64,000 nucleotides of DNA from Lagopus muta (taxonomy: Eukaryota; Chordata; Aves; Galliformes; Phasianidae): NCBI RefSeq assembly GCF_023343835.1, contig NC_064435.1, forward strand, positions 82,966,134 to 83,030,133, in the 5' to 3' direction. Position numbers and translations under genes: made by a program. The notes beneath the pieces were generated by a model. The model saw only the letters and a list, made by a program, of their open reading frames with translations. It had not been told where the DNA came from and searched no databases. Shown here in pieces: positions 1 to 13,900 of this stretch (its first letter is position 1; each line of letters begins with the position of its first letter).

Positions 1-2399
1 AAAATTTACCTTAGCAGGAACCAATGAAAGCAAATGTTCCTAGTTCCATCAAGGGCATTTCTTCCATTAAAAGAGTGCATAGGAAAGAGAGACATCGTTC
101 AAGTACAAGGGTTCAGTTTGCAGCATGCCACAAATCACATTTCATTTATCAGGCCTACAGATGACAGGATATCACCAAATCCCTGGAGAGTCATATTCAT
201 TAAAAAGAAATCTTAAGTAATTACAACAATTAATTGACTTGAAACAGTTTCGGGTGGAGAAGGTTTACATAATTCATTTGCCAGACAAAACAAGCGTTAT
301 GAAGTCAGGGCAACGTATTATTTAGAAACATCCTCCCTTTCCTGTCCTCTTGTAAAGCACAGAGTAACATCAAACACCTGGAGAGAACTAACGTGGGCAA
401 ACTGACAAACAAATGACAGAAACTGGGTCTCTACAGCTATAACTCTGCAGAAGGGATAATTTCTCACTAACTAGCTCATACTTGAAGACATTCACCCATT
501 TCTCTTGTGTTTACTGTAAACAGACAGAGGCTTTCTAAAAATTAATTGTGTAACAGCAGGTTTGGGGAAAAAAGGCAAATGAAAATCATTCACAGCCACC
601 ATACAAAAACTGTGTATGTCTAGTTTCAAATGCAGCCTGAAGGTTTCCTCCAGGTTGCGAAGGATGCAGGCATGTGTTGCTCCTTCCTGTTGACTGGTCC
701 TGAATGTGTTTCAGAATGCTTTTCACTTATGATGCATCAGCAGTGAATAGGAAGATTCCCCAGAGCGTTTTTATTATGTCATTCAACAACTTGTGCTCCC
801 TAGCATGGCATTTTTTAGATTTTACTTCTTTTTTCTTCTCATTTTACAAACTGAGGCAAAAATTTTTCTGTTCTATGTGTTTTCAGTCTTTGATACAGCA
901 TGTTATCAATCCAAGAGTATTAATACTTCCAGCTATTAATAGAAAACAGGTACAGCAATGAGAGTACTCCAAGTACTCCAAACTTTAACAGTTGAGAAAG
1001 TTCTCTAACTGCTCAGACTGTTATTTAACAGGTTATTTTGCCTGATGGTGGCCCCAGTTGCAGTCCATTTCTCTGCACATACATACCAGTATCTTTGGGG
1101 AAATGAAGGAAAACAGTCACACTTCACAAAATGTATTTTCAAAAATAACAGCCATGGTAAAGTGTGTGTCAGAAATGCTGATTATTAAAGTATCTGAAGC
1201 CAATGTGTAGGCATGCAATTAATTTATCGTATCGTTTCACTTGAAGAGCAAGACAAGTATATTATTATGAGACTTAAAAAACTCGTTTCCTGTATCATTA
1301 ACTAAGACAAATCTGCAACTCTACCTAACAATCTGGAAATGCCCAATTCAAATGATTAATGAAACATGGTAGCAGCAAACAGACTGACAATAATTAGTGT
1401 CCGTATTTGGAGAGGAAGAATGCCATGTTTTTATCTTGGCTTTTATAAGCCATCTCAATTTGCCAGTTACGGGCCTCTACTATCTGCCTATTACATCCTA
1501 TCACTAACAGGAATTCTTGTTTCATTTCCAGTTTCTTCCCATGATAACTAGAAGAAGAATTAAAATCTTATTTCTGATAGTGCCATACACTGCGAGAGTA
1601 AGTGAAGAGATACCCATGTTTTCCAGCTATCTACGATTTTAGGAGTCAAATTTCAGATATGTTCTGTCTTATTTCCAGATATTATGAATATTCTTCAAGC
1701 TTCCTGCCACAATGAATAAATCCCACACATTTCTGAATTATGATTTGGAATATTTTACATGTGTACAAACTTGCAATGGTTATCGAATCTGGCTTATGTG
1801 AATTTTATTACATACATTATACAAGTACTGCATGTCTTTTTTTCTTATCATCCAGTTAGTCTATATCCATCAAAACAAGGTAACGATAGAATCATATTTC
1901 CCTTACGTTTTGATACGAGTTTTGGGTTTAATGCATAATTCATAAAGACAGACTAAATTTTGCTGGTGTATACTGGCAGGACCAAAGGAAAGTTAAAAAT
2001 ACAAAAAGTGTGTTTATCTCTGACTCTGAACGAGATATAAAAAAGCACTACACATGTTATTTATGAACATTCCACACAAGAAAGAGACAATAAACCCATC
2101 ACAAGGAAGAGATCATGGTGGCAGCAATGATTAATGAGATGATAAGTGCAAGGAAAAAAAAGATTACTTTCTACTGTACAACCACCAAATTCTGCACAGT
2201 GTTTTTTCAGGTAGTACACAGTTCACGTGCTGGAGCTCACAAACACATTTTGCGACATATGTAGATGCATTTTAGTAGCACAGATAATCTGCATACTAAG
2301 TTTCAGATCATTAGAAATTCAGACAACCAAGAAATAAAAACTACTAAACCTCTGATTAGGCAAGCAAGAGAGGTAAAAATCTTACCAATACAGAAAAAC
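1..2399. other. Intergenic, no gene seen
   Basis: This is AT-rich unique sequence. The open frames are short, lack start or splice context and resemble chance frames. No recognisable repeat was found. Confidence 0.6.
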
Positions 2400-3345
2400 G
2401 AACTTGACCTCTGACTGCAGATTGTAGCCAGCAACAGGGTCTGCTTCCCACTGAGGCAGGTCCCACCTGGAAGAAGCAGATGCACTTCAGTGCAGGACTG
2501 TGCTCTGGGATATTCTGCAGCATTTGCCTGTCAAGGTCCACTTTAATAAAGGCAATGCTTCCCTGTATCCCTAAACTATCTTATCCTGGAGATCTAATCC
2601 CAGATACCCCTTGACATGGAGAAGTGGCTTAACATTGCATTTCTAAAGCACTTTGCTTCTTTTCCCCCTATAAAGTTCAGAACCTTTTCACTGTCTCCCC
2701 ATTCTCCAGCCTCAGGAAACATCTCAAAGCCATCCCAAAGCTCATCTGGAGAGGGCCTCACAAGCCATTCAAGATACAAAAAACACAGGATGGCCTCTGG
2801 AGCTGGAGATCACACAGGAGCCCAAACCCCACAGAGCGCAGCCAAGCTCCACCCCCCTCATGGCTGTCTGCCCAGCTCAGATCCCAGATTGACCCTCAAG
2901 ATGGAGGCAACTCTCCAAGGGGGCTGTCATGTTCCCCTCAGCCCCACAGGAGACATTCTTCCCCTCAAGCAAGGGGTAAGGGTGTTGCTCAGGGAACTGA
3001 GATTGCACACAATGTATCTCTTCTTGCAAGTTCATTTCCCCCAAGTCAAACCTGGCCTAAGTGTTTTTTACCTTGCTGGACGTGGCTGGGCCTCAGTGCC
3101 AAATGTGCGCAGTCTGCCCGTTTCTTAAAGGGCCAGTATGGAGACAGGGCCCTGCCAGCACAAATCCTGAGAGATCTCTACCTCTGCATAACCTTATTGC
3201 CATAATGCTACTTGCCTTTTTCTGTTTAGAAACAATTTAAGTGAAGTGAGCTTTAAGCCTCAAACCTCCCACTGCCGCCATCTTGGACCTCCTCAGCACA
3301 CACAGGGAAGGTAAAAGGTGTGAGAAGTGACACCTTGCCTTTGTT
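2400..3345. other. GC-richer block with the longest ATG open frame (2616-3128); origin unclear
   Basis: This block has clearly higher GC than its surroundings, with clusters such as 'ccacccccctcatggctgtctgcccagctcagatccc' and 'ccgccatcttggacctcctcagc'. The plus strand is open for 170 codons from 2616, but the peptide is Pro/Ser/His-rich with no domain I know. Higher GC lowers stop density, so a chance frame or an old repeat (for example LTR-derived) is more likely than a gene. No flanking splice sites were convincing. Confidence 0.3.
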
Positions 3346-5138
3346 ACTATGCTGATTTCTTAAAAGATATGATTCTCTTATAAAAGAGGAAGGTAAAACT
3401 GAAAGAATGCAGTTGAAAAATACTAACTTCAGCGTTCAGCAGCAGAAATGACATTGATGTGACATCTGCCTGCCTGTTTGTGTGCATATCAAATATTGGC
3501 ACTAGGAGCTGTGTGAGCTGTGGGCTATGCATGTGGTGGACCAGGTCTCCAGATGCAGTAAATCAGTAAAACCATGCAACCGATGAACCTATGCTGATTT
3601 ACACTAAGAATCACCTGTGCATGCATGTATATGACATAAAAAAGTGCTGGTGACACTCTACTTTAAAAATTTAACCAAATTCATCTATCTGTACCCACCT
3701 GGTATGAATAAAGACTGTATAAAATGCATGGAAATATATTTAATTTTCTTTCTGTACAGGGAAAATGATTTCCAGTTTGAGCTGTTAAGGCTTTCACAAA
3801 TTAAAATGAAGGAAAACAGGACAGGGCATTTTGGTGGAGGTTTTGGCTTTAAACCAAAACCAAACAGAACAAAGGCCTGAACAGGAAAGGTTCTTTTCGT
3901 GGAGAAGGACCTAAGCTAGAAAACATTTCAGGAGGTTTATATACAGCAGTGTGAAGTTTAGAGTGCAAGTTCAGAAGTATTACTTAACCCCACTGAAAGC
4001 AAATGGAACTTATTCCTCATTTCACCTCCACACTTGTTAAAAAAACAGAAAGCTTTTAGAAATGTGTATAGACCTAAAAGCACAGAAAATCAAAGTAACT
4101 CAAAAAGAACAAAAATAATTTCTTTCAAGTGTACGTCAAATCTAACAGAAGGATCAACTGTTCAGCTACTGTAAGTCATTGCAACTCTTTTGACTTGCAC
4201 TATCAGGGAATGTGGCGCTCTCTGTATTTCTACCAAAGACACAGCAATAATGACTAAAAAATGCAGAAATGTATGTTGAGATTTTCCTGTTTTTAGGAGC
4301 ATACTGCATTAATCTAAAATCCTTTGTATTCTATAGAAGATTCTAATTGAATCTATAGGTTTTGGATTGCTGTGTTCAAGCTAAGCATGAATATACAGCC
4401 ATCTTACAAACTAAATAAAAAAATGGTGTTTGTAATGGAATTGCTGACAGATCTTTAACCATAGAAGTGCTAGCGGGAGTCACTATAATATTGTAAATAA
4501 GGTGAATAGGCTCTTCTTATCTCATTTCACAGCTGAGCAGTGTATTGCCAGATAAATCAAATCAGGGTAAACGGCTTCATCTAATAAACTGGGTCAACAT
4601 ATAATGTATTTGTCCAGGTTTGCAGTTTCATTGATTCTCATTTGATTTAAGAAGAGATATTTCAGTTTGTGTTTATAACATTTTTAAATATCTCTTTTCT
4701 CCCTTCTCTAGAGAGCAAGCAAGCAAGCAAGAGAGAGACAGTGTAAGTTGGTAGCTTCACAAAAAATGCCTGGTTTTCTGTAAGTTCTGCTTTTCATTTT
4801 TATGCATTTGGGAAAGGATGGGGGTGGAGAATGAGAGAGTAACTATCTCTTATCTGCATTTTCTCAATAATGTTTTAGTGATGTTTGCTAATGTATCATT
4901 CATTAACCATCAGCCACTATAAAAAACATAATCTATCTCACAAAGTGGACATTATTATCGCATTAAATCATTTCACAATATACCTGAACGGTTCCACATG
5001 AGGGGTCTGGCCTGACTGAGCTCAAATGCCTTGGGGGCAAACTCTTCAGCAGTAATGAGATACGAGGTCTGTCTGTGATGAATATGATATTACTCGTGTC
5101 AGTGGCTGTGGACTGCACCCAGAATATTTCTTCTTACA

Positions 5139-5175
5139 GTTTTTTTTTTTTTTTTCTTTTTTTTTTCTTTTCCCC
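5139..5175 (+). repeat. Poly-T tract
   Basis: Two long T runs are separated by single Cs, then TTTTCCCC. It may be a microsatellite or the inverted tail of an old retroposed sequence. No parent sequence was recognised. Confidence 0.7.
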
Positions 5176-5424
5176 TATTGCAAAGGAACTCAGGCAAAGC
5201 ACTATTAACCCAGTAAATGAAGCTCTAAAGATCACAGAGTGTGCCCATTAGTCGACAAGATTGTGACTAATCCAATTTTTCTTGCAGGGAGCAATTCTGA
5301 TGCTTCTGTAACATCTGGGGATGGCAGGGCCTGCATTACTGATGAGCCTGAATATTTTTTCTCCTGCCTTTTTCTTCATTGAAGAACAACTATTACACAT
5401 ACTTATTGCATTGTTTATCCTCCT

Positions 5425-5520
5425 TTCCCTTCAATTTTCTCCACTCCTTCTACAGCTTTCACTGTAGAAGGAAATTCCCTTCAATTTTCTCCACTCCTTC
5501 TACAGTGAACGCTGTAGAAG
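5425..5520. repeat. Two-unit tandem repeat with paired hairpins
   Basis: A 31-bp unit, beginning TTCCCTTCAATTTTCT and ending CTTCTACAG, occurs at 5425-5455 and again at 5475-5505, a 50-bp period. Each copy is followed by its own inverse complement. CCTTCTACAG pairs with CTGTAGAAGG (5446-5471, loop of 6), and CTTCTACAG pairs with CTGTAGAAG (5497-5520, loop of 6). Apart from the loop bases the two units are almost identical. Confidence 0.8.
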
Positions 5521-7380
5521 AATATACTGCGTTCTGTGGCAGTGGTTAAAATAATATCCCAGGCTGACAGAAGGAGAGAGGGTGAGGCCTGTGAAGGAGG
5601 CTAAAAAAGAAACACATTCTGTTTGTAGGAGTACAGACAGAAAATGTGGCTGTTCACTGCAGGAGAGGAGTTAGGTTTCTCAAAAACTAGCAGAAAAAGG
5701 CATAGAACCATTTCTTATCAGAAACCATTTAGGGCATGCTACCATAAATTGGCCCAGAATTTGAAGAGGATTTGTCATCATGCTTTACTTTCCCCAGTAA
5801 AGCACCATGTGTTATTCTTTGTGTGGCAGCACTACGTGTCAGTAACAGTAAGATCATGCTTTTCTGATTTATTCATTGTCAATTATGGAATTTCATTCTA
5901 ATATATACTGCCACTTAGGCCAGTCTTAGGCCGTCTCATTTAAATGACATCTCAAAAATATGGTAATAAAAAAATCTGTCAAACTCTAACGGCTAGCATA
6001 TACAGATTTTTACAGGGTGGTTTTTGTGTGTTAGGGAACAAATCTTACCTGCACCTGTTCAAGGATGCAAAAGATGCTGAATGCCAATAAAGTTCTCTTA
6101 TGGATAGGGAAGAATATAATAAGGTGAAGAATGGAGTAAGTTCAATTCATTTGCAGTGTTGTACTGTGAGAAAATATTCACAGATAGAAAGTAAGTCCAG
6201 GAATTTTAAGTATTTGTATGAAGGTGGTGCTGTTCTCATAAATCAGCTGCAAACTATGAATTTTTGTATTGGTTATATTGGAGATTTGTCATTAAAATCC
6301 TCATAGGCCTCTCTTGGAAAACTATTTTATTGGGTTTGTCCAACATTGAAAATGCCTGAGCTATACAGAGAGAGTTGTTTAATTATTTTATTATCGTGCA
6401 CTCATTGTATCTCTGGAAAGAATAGTGGCTGCTTAGCCATGCATTCTGTGTTCTGGAAGCAGAAGAAACTTTTTCACAACATACTTGTATTTCTACTTCT
6501 AACTGAAAGCAGAATATACTGGTGTATGTGAACAGGGATAAAAGAGAACGTTTTCTGTTTTCTGAAGTCCAGAGATAAGAGTTCTATTAGTTATCAGTAG
6601 AAATTCTGCAGTGGGTCATGAGTTTATTATTAAATAAATCTGCGGAACATCTCTAAGTGACTTCATTAAGAGTCCTTCAAGAGTTGATGCTACTCAATGT
6701 GAGGAAGAGTAATATTAAAAATAGATTGAGATCAGTAGTTGCCAATGTTACTAACAGTGTACATACACCAAGTAGCAAGGAAAACAGTAACAGATTTGAA
6801 CTTATTTTGATCAGCTTGGTGCCTGGGCCATTAAACTGAAATACAGGTTAATTTAGAAAAATAAAATGAAGTCAGAGGTGCTGTGTACCACATATGAGAG
6901 TGTACATTGTGTATGACAGTCATGTGAGATAGTGATAAAGGAAAGAAAGAAATCTGGTGCCAGCAATCCAGCTGAAATACTCAAACTTGGCAATCCAGAC
7001 ATTGGTTTTCATCAGCAGGAAATTGAGAGAATTGTAACACAAAGAGGAAATGTCATTACTGCCTCTAAGGAGCTGTAGTTTAGTTTCACAGGGAACAATC
7101 TTGTTTAATTTGAGACATTATTTGTCATTCAACAAGAAAGTAAAGGATGTACTACATAGTGGTTTGTCATGCAGTTAAGAGAGAATACACCAAAAATAAG
7201 CATTTTGATACAAATTGTTCTTTCAGAGCTTAGCCTAATTAAATTACATTGTACTTATATGTTGAACTCTAATTAGTGATGGAAAACTGGAAAATCTCTT
7301 TCTCTCATGTTTGTTGTTTTGTCCAGGATTTGAGTTTACAGGGACGTATAAGTTAGGTATGGTGGTATGCTATTAGTATA

Positions 7381-7945
7381 TGTGAAGGTTGCTCTGAAAG
7401 TAATGCTTCCTATTTATTTCTATATATTTATATGCAATGGATACAATGAGCAAAATAACACTGTTTCATAGAGCAATTTCACAACTACAAAGCACTGTTT
7501 TGCAACACAGTCACCACTATGAGCCGTGCATTTTCACCAGTGATGAACAAGAGCCTGCATACCATGCTTGTAAAACTCTGCACCAGCAGTGGTTAATTAC
7601 CGTCACTATCATCACTGCTGAAACACATCACTCACTGCTTCACTGTGCTCACGTCCACTGTTTGGTCTCCATAAATGTCCAGAAAGTATTGATGAATGTC
7701 AGTGGATGCCATTTTTATTTATTTTTTGCATGGGGAGAGTGAGACCCCTTTGCTTCATCCATACTTCCATGTCAGCCACCATTTTGTCAGACTGCTCCAC
7801 TGCTGCCACCTGTCACACAGCAACAAATATAATGGAATGTAATTGGTGGAAGGTTCAGCCTCTAGTGCTATACCACTGGCATATGCCTCTGATGCCATGG
7901 GTCAGCATAATAAAACAGGAGGCATTACTTTTGGAGCAGCTCTCA
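7381..7945. mobile_element. Mariner-like non-autonomous DNA transposon, copy 1
   Basis: The terminal inverted repeats are GGTTGCTCTGAAAGTAATGC at left and, in inverse complement, GAGCTGCTCCAAAAGTAATGC at right. They are flanked by TA on both sides (7379-7380 and 7946-7947), the target duplication expected of Tc1/mariner elements. The internal 500 bp is related to the copy at 62.8-63.4 kb. No intact transposase was seen. The short open frames inside are broken and belong to the element, not to a host gene. Confidence 0.78.
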
Positions 7946-7947
7946 TA

Positions 7948-10900
7948 TAACAAGAACTAGCAGCTGTATTTACGGAATGAAACTCTGTCCATTCCATGCT
8001 GGCAACAAAAGCCACTTTTGAATTCTCTGAAACAGCACTTTATTTCAATATTTTTAAAGGTGTTCATCTACTTCTGTTGCCCACAGGGTTTTCACCAATA
8101 TAGCTAAAAGAGAAATCATCCAGTGATGCTAGGAGATGATACGGAATGTCAGAACGTTGCCATGCCACTTTCTAGAACAAATAAACTGGGAACTTAGCCA
8201 AATATGTCTTACATGCATTTCCTGGCAGCTATATGCATGTAGTATCGAAAACAAGTCTGCAAGACAGAGAACACTTGTGCATGTGACTAAAGTGATTAAG
8301 CATGCAGGTGTTTGTTGGATTAGGCCTTTAAAGTGATCTTGCCTAACGGCCATAACACTCAAGGATGTAAGTCATGAATCAAACAGAATTAGTTGATGTA
8401 TGATAATGTTAGAATGCTGGCTGAAGTGAGGTACTTTTTTTTTTGCTTTCACAAAGATAGCAAACACCATAAATTTTAATGTCAGCTTTGGATGCTCTTC
8501 TAAGTAATTTAACTTTCTTTAAATTGTGGGTGTTTTTTTTTTGTTTCGTTGGTTGGTTGGTTTTTATTTATTTGCTGTTTTTTTTTTTTGTTTTTTTTTT
8601 TCTTCTTCTTTGTTGCTGCCGATGTTTTTGTTCAATTATTTGTAAGGACAGACCCTTAAGTTTCAGTCAAATAGCCATATCTGGTAAACTGCTGTTAACC
8701 TCAGTGAGATGGATGAGGTTTTCACCCTCATTTCCAGCACGGTTTGAGCAGTGACATGCAAGTCCAAATTCAGCTATAAGTAAAAGGGTCTTTTTTCAGC
8801 TTAGAGATGGCTAAGCTACCCAGAGAGAGCTGCTTTCTCACGTGAGACTTGTCTGTAGAAATGTTTGAGACCCCTTGTGCTTTCTTGTGCCTGGGTAACT
8901 TCATCAGCGATAAAATCTGAGAATAATCCTTATATGCAAGCATTTGTTACAACATAAATAATTGCAAATCACAGCCTTGAATGGCGTTTTGGTAAAGGAT
9001 CTTTAAAAACTGACCAACAGTTAAACTCAGTAGTTGTGAAACATTTTTTTCTCTACTATTTATCATTATATTCTATTATTTATATCTGATACATTTTTGC
9101 TGTATGAAAAACAACATTTTTCTCTCTTAAATTCTAAGACAACTGTTGCAATACACTGTAATGTTGGCTCCAAAGCCTAACTTCGTTTTACATGTTCACA
9201 TCTTGAATTTTGGTTAAATCAGCAGCAAAATCCAGCCACTCTATGTTCCTGAATAGAGTGCAAGGAATCACCAAACTGTGTTCTGTTTAGCTATTGAACC
9301 AATAGATATCGAACCCTGCTTAGTAGTCAAATTATTACTGAAGAATGTTATTTTAATGGTTCTAAAAAAGCCTTGGGTATTTTGTCAGAAATTGTGTTCT
9401 GACAATTTAGATAGAAGGGTATTCCTAAAGACAGTTGTTAGGCAAGCTTGGCTGTGTGTAGCTGGGAACAAAAGCTGGGCAGCACTAAGGCTGCCATCAT
9501 ATATCTCATCTGGGTTTTCAGTTATGCTAACGTTTGTCAGGTGATTTGTAAGTGTGTCTATCCTAGAACAAGAGCAATGCATGAGTAATTTAAACTGCTA
9601 GGTCTTTTTGAATCGGCCTGACAACAGTTGTAGCTGCAGTTATTGCTACAGGTAAGTGGTTGCAGTCTCTGCTCTAGCCTGCATAGCCTTATGTAATTCA
9701 TTTTAGAAAAAGCACTTAAAAAGTACAGAAGTAGGATATTTCCCCCTTGACTTCTGTGGGAACCATTGGGCCTTAGTTTTCACTGAAAAAGATACCACAG
9801 GATTTGTTGCCCAATATATAACAATGTACTTCACTTCTGTCAGGGGCATCGGAAGTTGGAATAGATGCCACAAGATGGCAGAAAGAAGGGAACACTTATG
9901 GAGGACATTATCCTGATTTACGTGCAAGTGGGTTCGTGGATGTTATGCCTATCTAACAAAATGATTTGAAAATTATCATAATGGGAGGGACAACAGACCA
10001 CTGGTCACACTTATGGTGTGCGAAGCTGAAGGGATCTCCATTCCTTTGTTCGGGAATAACTACAGCTCTCTCAGTGTCATCTTGGAAAATGATTGAATGA
10101 AATTTGTGCCTGATTCTGACAGGACTAATGGGAACAGAGGCGAACAATGCGGTTTTTAATGATAGTACAGTAAGCGGAAGTGAACCTGATTGTGTAGTAA
10201 TGCTCTATTAATTAACACCATCAGGAGGCATTAGGAAGGAAAAGTGGAAGAAACGGAAATGTTTAAAAAAATGATTCAAGGTATTATTTATGAGTTCTAT
10301 TTCTAGGACTGCATGTAGTCTGATACCTCTCTCCAAAATAAATGATGGGGACTGATGCTGCATAATGGGAAAATTTACAAATAGAAATGAAAGAAATGTT
10401 TATAATTTTGACCTTACTGACTCCAGTAAGATCAGTCTTTTACTGGTTTAATATTGTTTCACAGTTTGTGCTGTTAAATCAAAAGGTTATCTATAATACA
10501 TCTGGCACTATTAATGCAAAGGATCGGGGATATTCAACAGACATTTATTCATTATTAATATAGATAATAAAGGATCATTTATGAGGCTACAGATGAGATT
10601 TTTATCATCAAAAGCTTAAAAAGGGAAATTTATTTTTGCTTCAGGACAGAGATGAAAAGAGTCAGTAATGGGAAATGTAAGAGTCAACACAAAACTGTCA
10701 AATTCATTCTTTTCCTGAAGACAGCTAGTACTTGATAGCAACAGATTAAAAACAAAATAAAATAAGATATTTTTGGTGTAAAATCTCTTTATTGGCAGGG
10801 AGGGGCTTTCTATAAGTGATTTTCTCTGCTTTTGTCCTTCAGCAAGGCAGTTTTCTATGCTTTTTCCTCACGCATCTGTAATTTCCAAAGCTTTACGAGA

Positions 10901-13900
10901 AGATCTGCAGAGGGACAATGTGTAATTGTCTCCAGAGTTTCTGGGAGAAGTTTGAAAGAGAACTTGATGACAGTGAAAATCACCTATAGGGACTCTTTAT
11001 TATTGGATGCAGAAATTAGACTAGTGTGTTTGCTCTTTTAGTAACATCTCTCTTTGTGATTTGATGGCACAATTAAATAGTATTAGAAGAATGGGCACAT
11101 ACAAATTGAAAATTAATGGGAAGAGTCAAATACTGAATTTTTTGCTTGTTTATGTTCATGGTAACGGCTGATATTTACAGAAGGAAAATGGACTCCTCCA
11201 ATACTGCTAGTGAGGGTGTTTATAAAGTGGCAGATCTTCATTCACTGAAGTCAAGGGAAATGACCCATAATATCTGTTGAGATTCCCCTTGTGTTCCCAA
11301 GACTGCAGTTACCTACATAGTAAAGTATCCTCTGTACAAATGGTGGAAGCCAGAATATTCAGAGTTAAGGCTAAAACTCTCTCCTCATTTCACCTATCAG
11401 TTTTATCTAGGGCAGTTGCTTGCATCAGCTTCCAGGGTTCTCAGAACATTCAATTATCTTGTTTCCCATATGATCTGCAATACCCAAGGGTGGACTTGGA
11501 ATTTGATGAAGTTGTATCTGATCTGAGGGTATGGACTGACCAGTCAGCTTGAGATGACCTTAAATCCTCACTAGGAACAGTCATAGCAGTAAAATAGAAA
11601 TAGATACATTAGAAAATTAATTTCATTACTAAGATGCTGTCCTGCATTGTGTAGTGTTTGGGTAGAGTTCTGAAAACCCTAATTTAAGTTCCTTTTTCCA
11701 ATATTTTCTTTGGCCCTCATGTCAGAGGAAAAGTCCACATCTCCTTTGCTGCTTGTGGAGTCTTGCATAAATTGTATAGCTTTTTCTCAATCATGCAGAT
11801 GAAACATGGCAAGCAGTGTATGTAGAAATGAGCCAGGAGCAAATTTGAGTTATATGATCTCAAGTTATTCTTTTGTGCGTGTGTGGTTTTTTTTTTTCCC
11901 TTGACAACTTCCTGCCGTTTTGGCCATAATGCTATTCAAAAACAAATATCTGTGGGGTCTATTTTAGTCAGACCTGGAAAAAGAGGTCCCTTCTGAAACT
12001 TATTTGAAAAAGAAAAACCTACAGGATCCTGTCTGAAAGTGAAACCTTGGATTCCCTTCCCTCTAAATTGAATAGGGTTTGAATGCTTTGTATTTTAAAG
12101 TGTGAATCACATTTGAATATAAATTATACAGTTTATAGGCAAACAAAATATGTTCTCTTTTCATTCTCCCTAAAGATGTAGAATAGAGAATGGCCCCAGG
12201 ATGGTCCTGAAAGCTCCAAATCTTCATCACATGTCAGAATCTGTTGCAGAAGAATATATCTCAGGGGTTTAGGGGAAACGGAGCAGAACACAATGGGAAT
12301 TTTTGTGTCAAACTTTCTTACTTTTAGTTGCCATTCTAGTTTCTAATTCAAGCATGATGACAGGTAAGCACTGAATAACCTAACTGAGCCTAATAAGTTA
12401 CCTCCCTGGCTGTCCATTTCAACCATCTTCAGATATTACTGTTAGCACAAAGAGTTAGCAAGATTTAATGTGCATGCACCTCAGCTGCTTTCCTGCAAAA
12501 CCCATTGAACTAAACTACTCATCTCTGTGTGATAAAAGCTGTAGGGTGAGCACATACTGCATTCTTCTGGCTTTGCTCTGGGATCAATCATTTCCAGACT
12601 AACAAACACCCAGGGGATAACAGCATGTGAAATCCCTCTAGCTGTCTGCTAAGAAAAGTTATGCAAAACCCAACTGAGTGAATCCCAGGCAACGCTTGTC
12701 CAAATTCCATCACTCAGGTAGGCTGCAATAATTGCACAGGCTTAATCTGAAATCAGTGAATATTACAGACTACTCAGAGACATATGTGGGATTGGGGCCA
12801 TGATAATAAAAGAAACAGCTAACCTTACAAAGGCAAAACTTCTTCATTACATGGCATTTTTCTTTGTAAAACCTTGTTAGTTTGGACTTCACTCCACATA
12901 TGGAAGAGAAGTCTATAAATGAACTCCTGGCTGCAGGAGAGCCCTTATATTGCAGATGAGTTTTAACTTCTGATTATCTTTAAGAGTTTATACTGAAAAT
13001 GGAACATTTTGAATAACAAATTAATGGGGACTATTTGTTTTCTTTTATAAATTCATTCTCCTGTCTCTCCATGTGTCTATCAGGAATAGGTTAATATATC
13101 ACACGAAGCCATTGTTAGTCCCAGGTGCACAGTATTCTGTCAATGAGCAGCTACATGTCTAATTAAAGAAATCACCTCAGCATCTGCAGTCATTCCTGTA
13201 TGTGATGGAGACCTGTGAACATGCACTGATGACCTTCAAGCTGCAAAAGGATAGAAAGGGCATCAGAAAGACAAAGAAGCAGAGCAGCTGGCAAGCTTGA
13301 AAGCAATGTGGGCTATTTTTACACACGGACACTGCCTTTTATTTTGATCAGAACTGGGATCACAAAAGTTCAAATCCTATGTGACATGTAATATAGATGC
13401 CTAAGTCTATCAGGGAAGCTTCTTAAAATTCATGAGAAGCAATCAGAAAGATTTTAGATGTGTAGAAAGTGAGGAGAAAGTGATTGATATGTTAGACAAA
13501 TACATACCTGCCCAAGTCATTAACATGAGGGAGGGAGGAAGCATACCATGGTTAATGCACAGAGAAAATGCTTTATACAGAAATATCTCTGAAAGCATTC
13601 AGCTAATTAAAGGCCTGAAACAGGAAAGTATTACTCACATGAATAGTCAAAATAGTAATCAAACCACCACAGTAAGGACAACTCATGAGTAAAGGTTTGC
13701 TGTCAAGTCCTGACTGAAGTAAATGCATGAAAACCCTGCACTGATGATTAAATCCTGTGCTTGTTAAAATGTAATAATTTCAGTGACAGGGAAGAGATTT
13801 GATTAGTGTGCTTGAACAGAAAGGCATTATTATGGAGGAGTGATTTATGGAATAGAGCAGCACAACATTTTTAGATTTTTTTGTACATGTTTAAACAGAA

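Noticed and set aside
13432..13692. 86-codon open frame, polar and Asn/Gln-rich
   Set aside because: Its length is expected by chance in this much AT-rich DNA, and no homology was recognised.
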